Source of the DNA: Clostridium sp. C105KSO13
GTDB taxonomy: Bacteria; Bacillota; Clostridia; Lachnospirales; Lachnospiraceae
Length of the DNA stretch: 64,000 bases
Assembly: GCF_001517425.1 (NCBI RefSeq)
Contig: NZ_FBWL01000156.1
Location: 1 to 64,000, forward strand
Direction of reading: 5' to 3'
The position numbers and the translations under genes are program-made. The notes below the pieces were generated by a model that saw only the letters and a list, made by a program, of their open reading frames with translations, did not search any database and was not told where the DNA came from. Positions 7,504 to 15,907 of this stretch are shown here, one piece after another; the stretch's first letter is position 1; every line of letters starts with the position of its first letter.

Positions 7504-9237
7504 ATGTCACAAATTATTATTGACAGCTTTTGGGTGGCCTTGGCGGCCTTCCTGGTGTTCTGGATGAACTTAGGCTTTGCCTCGGTTGAGGCTGGTATGG
7601 CAAGAGCAAAAAACACTGTCAACATTTTGAGCAAAAATTTTATTGTTTTTGCAGTATCTTCACTAGGCTTTATGTTTTTGGGATTTGGTTTGATGTTCGG
7701 CAGCGACAATCCCTTTGTCGGCACCGACAATCTCTGGATCTTAGGTAAGATTCCGGCATGGTATACCAATGAGGACACGATTCTCCTGGGCTCACCAATT
7801 ACCTTTTGGATTAAGTTTTTCTGGCAGTTGGTATTCTGCGGCACTGCAGCTACTATTGTATCCGGTGCCGTGGCTGAGCGGGTAAAATACATCTCCTTTA
7901 TCATTTTCTCGTTTGTCTTAACTCTCTTTATTTATCCAATTGTCGGGCATTGGATCTGGGGCGGCGGCTGGCTGGCTGATATGGGCTTTCAAGATTTTGC
8001 AGGCGGCTCAGTCGTGCATGGTTTGGGCGGTATAGCTGCTTTAGCCGGTGCTATGGCTTTGGGACCACGCATCGGCAAATATGGAAAGGACGGCAAACCC
8101 AAAGCCATTCCCGGACATAATATGAGCCTGGCGGTCATTGGCGTTTTTGTGCTCTGGCTGGGCTGGTTTGGTTTCAACCCCGGCTCCACCTTGAGTTTTG
8201 CCAAACCAGGTGATGTGGCACATGTACTCCTGACCACCAACACGGCAGCCATTATAGCTATTTTGACTTCTACCGCCACCAGTTGGATTAAAATCGGCAA
8301 ACCTGATTTGGGTATGACCATCAACGGATGTTTGGCCGGTCTGGTCATCATTACCCCTGGTGCTGCGTATGTCAGCATTCCTGTTTCCATGCTTTTAGGC
8401 GCTATAGGCGGCGTCATTGTCGTTTTTGCAGTTATGATGTTTGACAGGTTAAAAGTAGACGATCCGGTGGGTGCTACTTCGGTACACCTGGTCAACGGCT
8501 TTTTGGGCACTATTGCGGTCGGCCTGTTCGCTAAAGAAGGGGTTACCACCCTCTCTCCCTCCAATGGCTTGTTCTATGGCGGCGGCGTTAAGCTTTTAGG
8601 TGTACAGGTTTTAGGGGTTGTGGCTGTAGCCGCCTTTGGCTTTTTGACTTCAGCCCTGGTCTGGCAAATATTAAAGAAGACCATAGGCATTCGCGTGACT
8701 GCGAAAGAGGAACTGGAAGGTTTGGATATCGGCGAGCACGGCAACGAAGCCTACCCCGGTTTTGTCCCGGCGGTGGAAACGCTGGCTGACGGTGAGGAAG
8801 TCATTGCTATCAGTGTTCCCCAAGAGAGTGTACCTTCTGATGAAGCGGTTAAGGTCGTCAACACCGCGGGCACTGGTGCCAAGATTACTAAGGTTTCTAT
8901 TGTAACCGCTCCCGGTAAGTTACATAAGCTGCAAACTGAGCTTGATGCCATTGGCATTACCGGCCTGACTGTTACCAATGTACTGGGCTTTGGTATGCAA
9001 AAAGGTCATGCCCGCGAGTATTATCGTGGCAATCCGGTCGAAACCAACCTGCTGCCGAAGATAAAGGTAGACATAGTCGTATGCAAAACACCGGTTCCCG
9101 CTCTGGTAGCTGCTGCCAAAAAGGCACTCTACACCGGCAATTATGGTGATGGCAAGATTTTCATCAGTAATGTGGAGAATGCCGTCAAGATCCGTACCGG
9201 GGAAGAAGGATATAGTGCTTTACAGGATGAGGTTTAA
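7504..9237 (+). CDS. amt: Ammonium transporter fused to a C-terminal PII protein
   Basis: 577 residues from the ATG at 7504, which follows GAGGAGG. The open frame reaches back to 7369, but only through the leader hairpin. Residues 1 to about 420 are an Amt/Mep channel: FWMNLGFASVEAGMARAKN, GHWIWGGGWLADMGFQDFAG, VHGLGGIAALAGAMALGPR and HLVNGFLGTIAVGLF, with about 11 membrane helices. After a linker, residues from about 465 form a PII signalling domain (ITKVSIVTAPGKLHKLQTEL, GFGMQKGHAREYYRG, YGDGKIFISNVENAVKIRTG). PII proteins normally plug Amt channels when nitrogen is plentiful, and here gate and gatekeeper are one chain. The T-loop has Tyr46 but the residue corresponding to Tyr51, the uridylylation site, reads Val (RGNPVET). 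The gene looks more GC-rich than its neighbours, which may indicate transfer. Confidence 0.95.
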   Translation: MSQIIIDSFWVALAAFLVFWMNLGFASVEAGMARAKNTVNILSKNFIVFAVSSLGFMFLGFGLMFGSDNPFVGTDNLWILGKIPAWYTNEDTILLGSPITFWIKFFWQLVFCGTAATIVSGAVAERVKYISFIIFSFVLTLFIYPIVGHWIWGGGWLADMGFQDFAGGSVVHGLGGIAALAGAMALGPRIGKYGKDGKPKAIPGHNMSLAVIGVFVLWLGWFGFNPGSTLSFAKPGDVAHVLLTTNTAAIIAILTSTATSWIKIGKPDLGMTINGCLAGLVIITPGAAYVSIPVSMLLGAIGGVIVVFAVMMFDRLKVDDPVGATSVHLVNGFLGTIAVGLFAKEGVTTLSPSNGLFYGGGVKLLGVQVLGVVAVAAFGFLTSALVWQILKKTIGIRVTAKEELEGLDIGEHGNEAYPGFVPAVETLADGEEVIAISVPQESVPSDEAVKVVNTAGTGAKITKVSIVTAPGKLHKLQTELDAIGITGLTVTNVLGFGMQKGHAREYYRGNPVETNLLPKIKVDIVVCKTPVPALVAAAKKALYTGNYGDGKIFISNVENAVKIRTGEEGYSALQDEV

Positions 9238-9351
9238 AAATAATTGAAAAATATTAATTAAGCCTGCCTGTTCTACTGCAATTTCATGGTCCACAGGAAG
9301 AACATCACTGTTTTGGAAAAGCAGGATAAAAAATGAGGAAATAAGTTCCTC

Positions 9352-9380
9352 TTGAAAAAGAACATATGTTCGTATATAAT
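9352..9380 (+). promoter_or_regulatory. LexA-controlled promoter of the Y-family polymerase gene
   Basis: TTGAAA (9352-9357), 17 bases and TATAAT (9375-9380) form the promoter. Inside the spacer lies AGAACATATGTTCG (9359-9372), a close match to the Gram-positive SOS box CGAACNNNNGTTCG. LexA bound there would occlude RNA polymerase, so the gene should be induced by DNA damage. Confidence 0.9.
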
Positions 9381-9402
9381 TCTATTCAAAGGAGGAGTGG
9401 CT

Positions 9403-10692
9403 TTGGATAGAATTATTTTTCATATAGACGTTAATTCTGCTTTTTTATCATGGGAAGCGGCATATCGGATTTATCATTTGGGAGCTCGCATGGACTTACG
9501 CACAATTCCCTCCGCTATCGGTGGCGACGTCAGCATGCGGCACGGAATTATCCTGGCTAAAAGTATACCGGCCAAGCCATACGGCATTAAAACCGGGATG
9601 ACAATACTAGAGGCGAGGCAAAAATGCCCCAGGTTATACCTGGCTCCTCCGAATTATTCTTTGTACCAGTGCTGCTCCAAAGCATTCCTGCAGATTTTAC
9701 AAGAATATACACCAGATATCGAAGTCTATTCCATTGATGAATCGTTTCTGGATATGACAGCAACAATTCATTTGTACGGGGATGCAGTGGAGACTGCGTA
9801 TCATATTAAGAACCGGATTAAATCAGAATTAGGATTTACTGTAAATGTAGGTGTATCTTCCAATAAGCTGCTCGCCAAAATGGCCAGTGATTTTGAGAAA
9901 CCGGACAGGGTACACACATTGTTTCCTAATGAAATCAAAGAAAAGATGTGGCCCCTGTCCGTTTCCGAGCTATTTTTTTGTGGCAGAGCAACAACAAAGA
10001 AATTATTAAGCATTGGCATCCATACAATTGGTGAGCTGGCAAATGCCGATATAGGGATTTTAAAGAGCCATTTGAAAAAGCAGGGAGAAGTCATGTGGAG
10101 CTTTGCAAATGGTTTGGATTTCTCAGCAGTAATATCGGAGGCTCCAAAACAAAAAGGATATGGAAACTCTACAACAACACCTTTTGATGTGTCTGATTTG
10201 GAGACAGCCAAAAAGGTATTGCTGGCATTGTGCGAAACGGTAGGCGCCAGACTGCGTAAGGATGACTTTCAAGCAAAGGTTATTACTATTGGCATTAAAA
10301 ACTTTGACTTACAATATAGCAGCCATCAGATGATTATGAATAACGCAACGAATATAACAACAGAGCTATATCATTATTCCTGTGAATTATTTCAGCAGCT
10401 ATGGGATGGGAGAACTCCTATAAGACATCTGGCAATTCATACTGGCTCTTTGTCTCCCGGCATTTCCGGAAGGCAGATGGATCTGTTTGATGTAACAGAT
10501 TACGTCCGGTTGGAAAAGCTAGATAAGACGGTCGATGCCATTAGGAACCGGTACGGAAAAGATATATTGAAGAGAGCTGCGTTTATTCAAGCGAAAGATA
10601 CCGACACCAAGTTTCGGTCAATAGATCATATGGAAGGTGGAGTTTCACGGGAAAAACGGAGTGTAGACTATTCAAAAATTAAAGTGGTTTAA
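9403..10692 (+). CDS. dinB: Y-family DNA polymerase (Pol IV/UmuC-like), SOS-regulated
   Basis: 429 residues from a TTG at 9403 that follows GGAGGAG. Upstream in-frame codons fall inside the promoter, so they cannot be translated. Catalytic motifs of Y-family translesion polymerases are visible: FHIDVNSAFLSWEA at the start and YSIDESFLDMT near residue 110 with the Asp-Glu pair. VGVSSNKLLAKMASDFEKPD follows near 150, then the thumb helix-hairpin-helix and little-finger domains. It copies past damaged bases. The branch is the Firmicute UmuC/DinB-like group, often with a small companion gene, and here a 102-codon gene follows by 15 bases. The LexA box in the promoter supports damage induction. 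Confidence 0.93.
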   Translation: MDRIIFHIDVNSAFLSWEAAYRIYHLGARMDLRTIPSAIGGDVSMRHGIILAKSIPAKPYGIKTGMTILEARQKCPRLYLAPPNYSLYQCCSKAFLQILQEYTPDIEVYSIDESFLDMTATIHLYGDAVETAYHIKNRIKSELGFTVNVGVSSNKLLAKMASDFEKPDRVHTLFPNEIKEKMWPLSVSELFFCGRATTKKLLSIGIHTIGELANADIGILKSHLKKQGEVMWSFANGLDFSAVISEAPKQKGYGNSTTTPFDVSDLETAKKVLLALCETVGARLRKDDFQAKVITIGIKNFDLQYSSHQMIMNNATNITTELYHYSCELFQQLWDGRTPIRHLAIHTGSLSPGISGRQMDLFDVTDYVRLEKLDKTVDAIRNRYGKDILKRAAFIQAKDTDTKFRSIDHMEGGVSREKRSVDYSKIKVV

Positions 10693-10707
10693 AGAAGGTG
10701 ATTTTAT

Positions 10708-11016
10708 ATGGGAATGGGTATTGGTATAAATGACGCGGTTCCTGATGAAGGGATACTGAGGAGAAAACAAGAATCTGTTGCCTGTAGTGTATGGTTTACG
10801 AGTACCGGGCGGATCATGCCCAAGCTGATGAAATATAAGGAGACAAACGGAGAAATTGTTACCGTATACCAAATTAGCGTTTTATCATCTGCAAAGAAAA
10901 ATTATTGTGGTATACCAACCATAGAATTTTTATGTGAAGCTATGATTGGGAGTAGATTACAAAAATTTCGGTTATATTACTATACAGAACGCCAGGAATG
11001 GAAAATGACGAAATAG
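10708..11016 (+). CDS. Small hypothetical protein paired with the Y-family polymerase
   Basis: 102 residues starting 15 bases after the polymerase stop and preceded by AAGAAGGTGAT, so it is almost certainly in the same SOS transcript. I do not recognise a named domain. It begins MGMGIGINDAVPDEGI and contains a beta-rich centre (ACSVWFTSTGRIMPKLMKYK, VYQISVLSSAKKNYCGIPT) ending in a basic stretch. Similar small genes accompany DinB/UmuC-like genes in related Firmicutes, as far as I recall. It may be an accessory factor of translesion synthesis, but that rests only on position. Confidence 0.75.
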   Translation: MGMGIGINDAVPDEGILRRKQESVACSVWFTSTGRIMPKLMKYKETNGEIVTVYQISVLSSAKKNYCGIPTIEFLCEAMIGSRLQKFRLYYYTERQEWKMTK

Positions 11017-11057
11017 TAAAGACGGTGTATATCCCACAAACTATTCCCCGGCACTGC

Positions 11058-11089
11058 AATTGTTTATATTGCATATCTTACAAACAATT
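11058..11089. terminator. Weak inverted repeat after the dinB transcript
   Basis: AATTGTTT (11058-11065) and AAACAATT (11082-11089) can pair across 16 bases. There is no clean T-run, so it is only a possible terminator. Confidence 0.35.
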
Positions 11090-11147
11090 TCCAGTTCACA
11101 TATCATTCAATAATTATTTCCTTATCTGTTATTAAAATCTATTACAA

Positions 11148-11155
11148 GACGATAT
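11148..11155 (+). promoter_or_regulatory. Possible sigma-D (flagellar) -10 element before the first chemoreceptor
   Basis: GACGATAT differs from the sigma-28/sigma-D -10 consensus GCCGATAT at one position. The -35 four bases at the right distance (TTAT, 11129-11132) are poor. It lies 83 bases before the gene start. Confidence 0.35.
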
Positions 11156-11238
11156 TGGGAATATATGAAAAACGAAAAAATATATTTATTTTTGATATCG
11201 TTTTTTGTACAAATATACTAAAGAAGGAGCTTTTTGTC

Positions 11239-13380
11239 ATGAAAAGTAGAAGAGGGAAAAGAAAAACAGTAGTAAAAAGAAGAAAAGGGTTCCAGACTAT
11301 TTCCAGTAAAATATTAACATTTATTGGAGGAGCAGTGATTCTTTTGTTTGTAGTATTAATAATTATTATTACCAGAATCACGGGCAAGTCTGTGACAGAA
11401 CTAAGAAGAGGTCAGCTGGAGGCACACTCTCAGGCATCCGCCAATGATATTGACAGCTATTTTGTGTCTTATTATGAGACTGTAAACGCTATTGCAAATG
11501 ACAGTGCAGTGCAGGCACTGGTGAACGAGACTAAAAAAGGGGTGGATATGGAAAAGTCCCCCAGTTTAGCAGGGGTAGTTAACACACTGCACAACCTCAG
11601 GTCAGACAGCAGTGAGGCTGTTACGTCCGTTTATGTCGCAGACGTTGATACCAGCCGATTTGTGACAGACGATAGGTCTTTTTCTGCCAATGACTGGGTT
11701 ATTACGGACCGTTCCTGGTTTCAGCAGCTGAGGGAAGAGGGAAAACCTATTATGTCATCCCCCTATTTGGATGTTATTACAAACAAACAGGTGGTCGCAA
11801 TTTCCGCACCTGTGTTTAAACAAGGTACTACGGAAATCACTGGGACTGTAAACATAAATCTGGCACTGGACGAAGTCGGGAAGATGATGAGCACTTACAA
11901 GTTGGGAGACACAGGGCGGTTTATGCTGACCACTGCCGACGGCCAGGTCATTTATCATTTTGATGATAAATTTGTTGACAAAAATATTACAGAATTAAAT
12001 TTTTCTGACAACATTAAAAAGGCACTGACTTCACAAAAAACAGGAGACATTGATTACACTGTCAACGGAAAACACAGTTATGGTTACACCGCAGCCGTTG
12101 GAAATACAGGATGGATTCTTACCACAGGGCTGCCGGATAAGGAGTATAACGAAGCTTATACTACCGTCAGGAATAGTATGCTGGGTATTTTTGCTGTTAT
12201 ATTAATTATCGTAACGATTGTTATTTTGCTTGTATCCAGACAGATTGTAATGCCGATTAAAAAGCTCACAAGGACGGCGGATTTAATTGCCGATGGAAAT
12301 CTGGATGTTGCCATTGACTGCAGTTCAGCTGATGAGACAGGACAAATGAGTGAGGCGCTGAGCCGTACAGTTGTTCAGCTGCAACGATATCAGGCATACA
12401 TAAAAGAAATTACAAACACCCTGGAGAATATGGCAAAGGGCGATATGCGTATACACCTGGAGGAAGATTATGTAGGAGAATTTGCATCTATAAAGACGGC
12501 TTTTGACTCGATTTCCATATCCCTGAATCATGCATTGCATCTCATCAATGATACTGCCGGGCAGGTCAATGTCGGAGCGGAACAGGTTTCAAACGGAGCC
12601 CAGGCTCTGGCCTCGGGTGCAGCAGAACAGGCGGCAACTATCGAACAGCTTAGTGCATCTGTTACGTCCGTTGCAGAGCAGGCTGAAGAAAATTACGAGA
12701 ATGTGAAGACAGCAACACAGTATGTAGAAAAGACAGCTGCGGATGTCACTTCAGGCAATGAACATATGCTGCAGCTTACAGAAGCAATGAATGAAATCGG
12801 TGCCGCTTCTGATCAAATTGCAAACATTACAAAAGCAATTGAAGACATTGCATTTCAGACCAATATATTGGCGCTGAATGCTGCCATTGAGGCAGCCAGG
12901 GCGGGAGATGCCGGGAAGGGCTTTGCCGTGGTTGCCGATGAGGTGCGCAGCCTTGCCGCAAAATCGGCGGAAGCTGCAAATCAGACAGCCGATCTGATTC
13001 ACCACTCAGTAGCTACGGTATCAAAAGGAGCCCAGATTACAAAAGAAACAGCGGAAATTCTTCAGGAGGTGAAAGAAAGTTCACACAAAGTGACAGAAAG
13101 CTTTGAAAAGATTGGAGAAGCATCGGACGAGCAGGCAGGTGCAATTGATCAGGTCAAGCAGGGACTTGAACAGGTGTCCGCTGTAGTTCAGACCAATGCA
13201 GCCACCGCAGAAGAAAACTCCGCAACAAGCGAAGAAATGTCAGCCCAGGCAGCAACACTGCACCAGGAAGTAAGGCGATTCAAACTGGAAAAGGAAACCT
13301 GCGATGTAATACCTGAAGCGTGCGGGCAGGAAGAGAAGGCAAAGACAGACATTCCAGCAGCAGAAACCACATTATATTAA
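11239..13380 (+). CDS. Methyl-accepting chemotaxis protein, dCache type
   Basis: 713 residues from the ATG at 11239, which follows AAGAAGGAGC. A basic N-terminus leads into a membrane helix (about 32-52). An extracellular dCache sensor domain (about 55-310, with [11 protein letters not shown] and SSPYLDVIT) and a second membrane helix ([16 protein letters not shown]) follow. Next come a HAMP domain ([20 protein letters not shown]) and a cytoplasmic signalling coiled coil whose hairpin tip contains [18 protein letters not shown]. It would control CheA. The Asp often found in the distal pocket of amino-acid-sensing dCache domains appears as Asn in GTVNINLAL, so I do not assign an amino-acid ligand. 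A close paralogue follows 103 bases downstream. No flagellar or che genes are in the window. Confidence 0.95.
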   Translation: MKSRRGKRKTVVKRRKGFQTISSKILTFIGGAVILLFVVLIIIITRITGKSVTELRRGQLEAHSQASANDIDSYFVSYYETVNAIANDSAVQALVNETKKGVDMEKSPSLAGVVNTLHNLRSDSSEAVTSVYVADVDTSRFVTDDRSFSANDWVITDRSWFQQLREEGKPIMSSPYLDVITNKQVVAISAPVFKQGTTEITGTVNINLALDEVGKMMSTYKLGDTGRFMLTTADGQVIYHFDDKFVDKNITELNFSDNIKKALTSQKTGDIDYTVNGKHSYGYTAAVGNTGWILTTGLPDKEYNEAYTTVRNSMLGIFAVILIIVTIVILLVSRQIVMPIKKLTRTADLIADGNLDVAIDCSSADETGQMSEALSRTVVQLQRYQAYIKEITNTLENMAKGDMRIHLEEDYVGEFASIKTAFDSISISLNHALHLINDTAGQVNVGAEQVSNGAQALASGAAEQAATIEQLSASVTSVAEQAEENYENVKTATQYVEKTAADVTSGNEHMLQLTEAMNEIGAASDQIANITKAIEDIAFQTNILALNAAIEAARAGDAGKGFAVVADEVRSLAAKSAEAANQTADLIHHSVATVSKGAQITKETAEILQEVKESSHKVTESFEKIGEASDEQAGAIDQVKQGLEQVSAVVQTNAATAEENSATSEEMSAQAATLHQEVRRFKLEKETCDVIPEACGQEEKAKTDIPAAETTLY

Positions 13381-13386
13381 AATCGA

Positions 13387-13413
13387 TTAACAAATATATA
13401 GTCTTGTCGATAT
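13387..13413 (+). promoter_or_regulatory. Candidate sigma-D promoter before the second chemoreceptor
   Basis: TTAA at 13387-13390, a 15-base spacer and GTCGATAT at 13406-13413 resemble the sigma-28/sigma-D form TAAA-N15-GCCGATAT (three of four and seven of eight bases). It starts just after the first receptor gene, which would give the second gene its own motility-linked control. Confidence 0.45.
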
Positions 13414-13483
13414 TAAGGTGAGGTATCAGTTTCGATTTACATTTATAGTAAAAATTTAAATACAACTGAAGAAGGAGTTTTCA

Positions 13484-15640
13484 ATGAGAGGGAAAAAAGA
13501 AGAAGGAAATAATGTAATAAAGAGGAAAAAGGGGTTTCGGACTATTTCAAGTAAGATTTTGATGTTAATCGGAGGAACGGTATTTCTTTCATTTTTAGTT
13601 TTGTTGCTCATTATTAGTTATATTACCTCTAAGTCTGTGACAGAAGTCAGAAATAAGGAGTTGGCAGCAGAATCTGAGGCGGCAGCCAATGACATCAATA
13701 GTTATTTTATACAATATTATCAGACTGCAAGTGACATCTCACATAGCAGTGATGTACAGGCACTTGTAAATGAGACAGATGACGGAACAAAAATGGAGCA
13801 GGCTTCTACTTTCACAGAGGCCGTTCATACTTTACATAACATCAGGTCGACAAGTGGTGAGGCAGTGATGTCCATTGCTGTTGCAGATGCTGACACAAGC
13901 AGGTTCGTGGCAGATGACGGGTCCTTTTCTGCTGATGATTGGGTTATTACAGACCGCTCTTGGTTTCAACAACTGAAGGCTACCGGGAAAACGGGCATGT
14001 CAGATCCTTATCTGGATGTTCTGACCAAGAAGCAAGTTGTTGGCATCTCGGCGCCCGTGTTTAAAGCAGGAACCAAGGAAATTAATGGTGCTGTGAATTT
14101 AGATCTGGCATTAGATGAAGTCGTAAAGATGATGAGTTCCTATAAATTAGGAGACACGGGACAATTTATGCTGACGACTGCCGGCGGACAGGTAATTTAT
14201 CATCCTAATAAAGACTATGTTAATAAGAATACAAATGATTTAGGCTTTTCCGATAATATCAAAAAGGCACTGACCTCTCAGAAAACAGGAAAGATTGATT
14301 ATACTGTTGCAGGAGAGCATTGCTACGGCTATTCAGCAGCAGTAGGTAATACAGGCTGGATTCTTACAACAGGGCTCCCAGACAAAGAGTACAAACAAGC
14401 ATCTACTGCTGTCAGAAATAGTATGCTGACGATCTTTGTGATTGTGTTAGTCATTATGACAATGGTGATCATGATTGTGTCAAGACAGATTGTAATGCCT
14501 ATTAAAAGGCTTACCAGGACAGCAGATTTAATTGCCGATGGTAATCTGGACGTTGCTATTGATGTTTCTTCTGCTGATGAGGTTGGACAAATGAGTGAAG
14601 CTTTAAGCCGTACTGTTGTCCAGCTGCAAAGATATCTGGCGTATATAAAAGAGATTACAGACACTCTGAAAAACATGGCCGAAGGAGATATGCGTATTCA
14701 TCTGGAAGAGGATTATGTGGGAGAATTTGCATCCATACGGACTGCCTTTGACTCAATTTCCATTTCCTTAAACCATGCACTACATCTCATCAATGATACT
14801 GCTGAACAAGTAAGTATTGGCGCTGATCAGGTTTCAAACGGCGCACAGGCACTGGCCTCAGGTGCGGCAGAACAGGCTGCTTCAATAGAGCAACTCAGTA
14901 GTTCTGTTACAACCATTGCAGAACAGGCTGAAGATAATGCAAAGAATGTGAAGGAAGCAACAAAACATGTGGAAAAGACTGGTGCGGATGTTGTTTTAGG
15001 AAACAAACATATGATACAGCTTACAGAAGCAATGAATGATATAGGCACTGCTTCTGATCAAATAGCAACGATAACTAAAGCGATTGAGGACATCTCATTC
15101 CAGACAAATATATTAGCGCTGAATGCGGCTATTGAGGCGGCCAGGGCCGGAGATGCTGGAAAAGGGTTTGCTGTGGTTGCCGATGAAGTGCGCAGTCTTG
15201 CTGCAAAATCGAATGAAGCTGCAAAACAGACAGCTGTTCTGATCCAGCATGCAGCAGATACCGTATTAAAGGGAACGCAAATTACAAAGGAAACAGCGAA
15301 AATATTACAGGATGTGAAAGAAGGTTCACACAGAATAACGGAAAATTTTGCGAAGATTGAACATTCGTCTAAAGAGCAGGCTAATTCAATTGACCAGGTG
15401 AAGTTGGGGCTTGAGCAGGTATCTGCCGTTGTGCAGACCAATGCAGCTACTGCAGAAGAAAACTCTGCGACCAGTGAAGAGATGTCTGCGCAGGCAGCGA
15501 CACTGAAACGGGAGATGGAACAATTTAATTTGGAAAAAGAAGCCTGCAATGTATCCCCAGAGCCCTCTAATCAGGAAAAAAAGCCTGTCGGTAATACCGG
15601 GGTTTCCGAACCTGCCTCAGATTTAGGGAAATACGAATAA
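13484..15640 (+). CDS. Methyl-accepting chemotaxis protein, tandem paralogue
   Basis: 718 residues; the start at 13484 follows GAAGGAG. Same architecture as its upstream neighbour: membrane helix, dCache domain ([28 protein letters not shown]), membrane helix, HAMP and a signalling tip [18 protein letters not shown]. Alignment by eye shows long identical blocks throughout the signalling part and scattered changes in the sensor part. This is what a tandem duplication followed by ligand-domain divergence would give. It shares the Asn replacement (GAVNLDLAL). The C-terminal tail is divergent and proline-rich with no visible NWETF-like CheR tether. Confidence 0.95.
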   Translation: MRGKKEEGNNVIKRKKGFRTISSKILMLIGGTVFLSFLVLLLIISYITSKSVTEVRNKELAAESEAAANDINSYFIQYYQTASDISHSSDVQALVNETDDGTKMEQASTFTEAVHTLHNIRSTSGEAVMSIAVADADTSRFVADDGSFSADDWVITDRSWFQQLKATGKTGMSDPYLDVLTKKQVVGISAPVFKAGTKEINGAVNLDLALDEVVKMMSSYKLGDTGQFMLTTAGGQVIYHPNKDYVNKNTNDLGFSDNIKKALTSQKTGKIDYTVAGEHCYGYSAAVGNTGWILTTGLPDKEYKQASTAVRNSMLTIFVIVLVIMTMVIMIVSRQIVMPIKRLTRTADLIADGNLDVAIDVSSADEVGQMSEALSRTVVQLQRYLAYIKEITDTLKNMAEGDMRIHLEEDYVGEFASIRTAFDSISISLNHALHLINDTAEQVSIGADQVSNGAQALASGAAEQAASIEQLSSSVTTIAEQAEDNAKNVKEATKHVEKTGADVVLGNKHMIQLTEAMNDIGTASDQIATITKAIEDISFQTNILALNAAIEAARAGDAGKGFAVVADEVRSLAAKSNEAAKQTAVLIQHAADTVLKGTQITKETAKILQDVKEGSHRITENFAKIEHSSKEQANSIDQVKLGLEQVSAVVQTNAATAEENSATSEEMSAQAATLKREMEQFNLEKEACNVSPEPSNQEKKPVGNTGVSEPASDLGKYE

Positions 15641-15704
15641 ATATAATTGATAGTGTGTTTGTGCTGATTCTGTTTTGGCGGAGATATGGGCATTGTATTA
15701 ACTG

Positions 15705-15746
15705 GAGCTGTGAAAAGATAAAATTATCTTTTCACAGCTCTTTTTT
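15705..15746 (+). terminator. Intrinsic terminator after the chemoreceptor pair
   Basis: A perfect 17-base stem (GAGCTGTGAAAAGATAA with its complement at 15724-15740) with a tiny loop is followed by TTTTTT. The rest of 15641-15907 holds no gene. Confidence 0.93.
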
Positions 15747-15849
15747 CTCTTAATATAACCTAAATCTATTATATTTTTTGAAAATCTGATTTCTGATAAT
15801 GCTTCTCAAAGAAACACTATGTTTATTTTTAGAATATAATACCTACTTG

Positions 15850-15871
15850 CCACATAATGTGAATTATGCGG
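15850..15871. repeat. Inverted repeat upstream of the wall-anchored protein gene
   Basis: CATAAT (15853-15858) and ATTATG (15863-15868) are separated by four bases. The pairing extends on each side to nine positions with one mismatch. It sits about 40 bases before the start codon and could be an operator. No cognate regulator is evident. Confidence 0.4.
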
Positions 15872-15907
15872 TAACAGGTAAATAATACATCCGGAAGGGA
15901 GGAGGAT

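Noticed and set aside
7989-8564. Minus-strand frame of 191 codons inside amt
   Set aside because: Antisense to the well-conserved Amt domain in a GC-rich gene, where such shadows are expected.
11239-15640. Tandem chemoreceptors considered as a recent assembly duplication
   Set aside because: Sensor domains, tails and intergenic sequences differ widely, so they are true paralogues.
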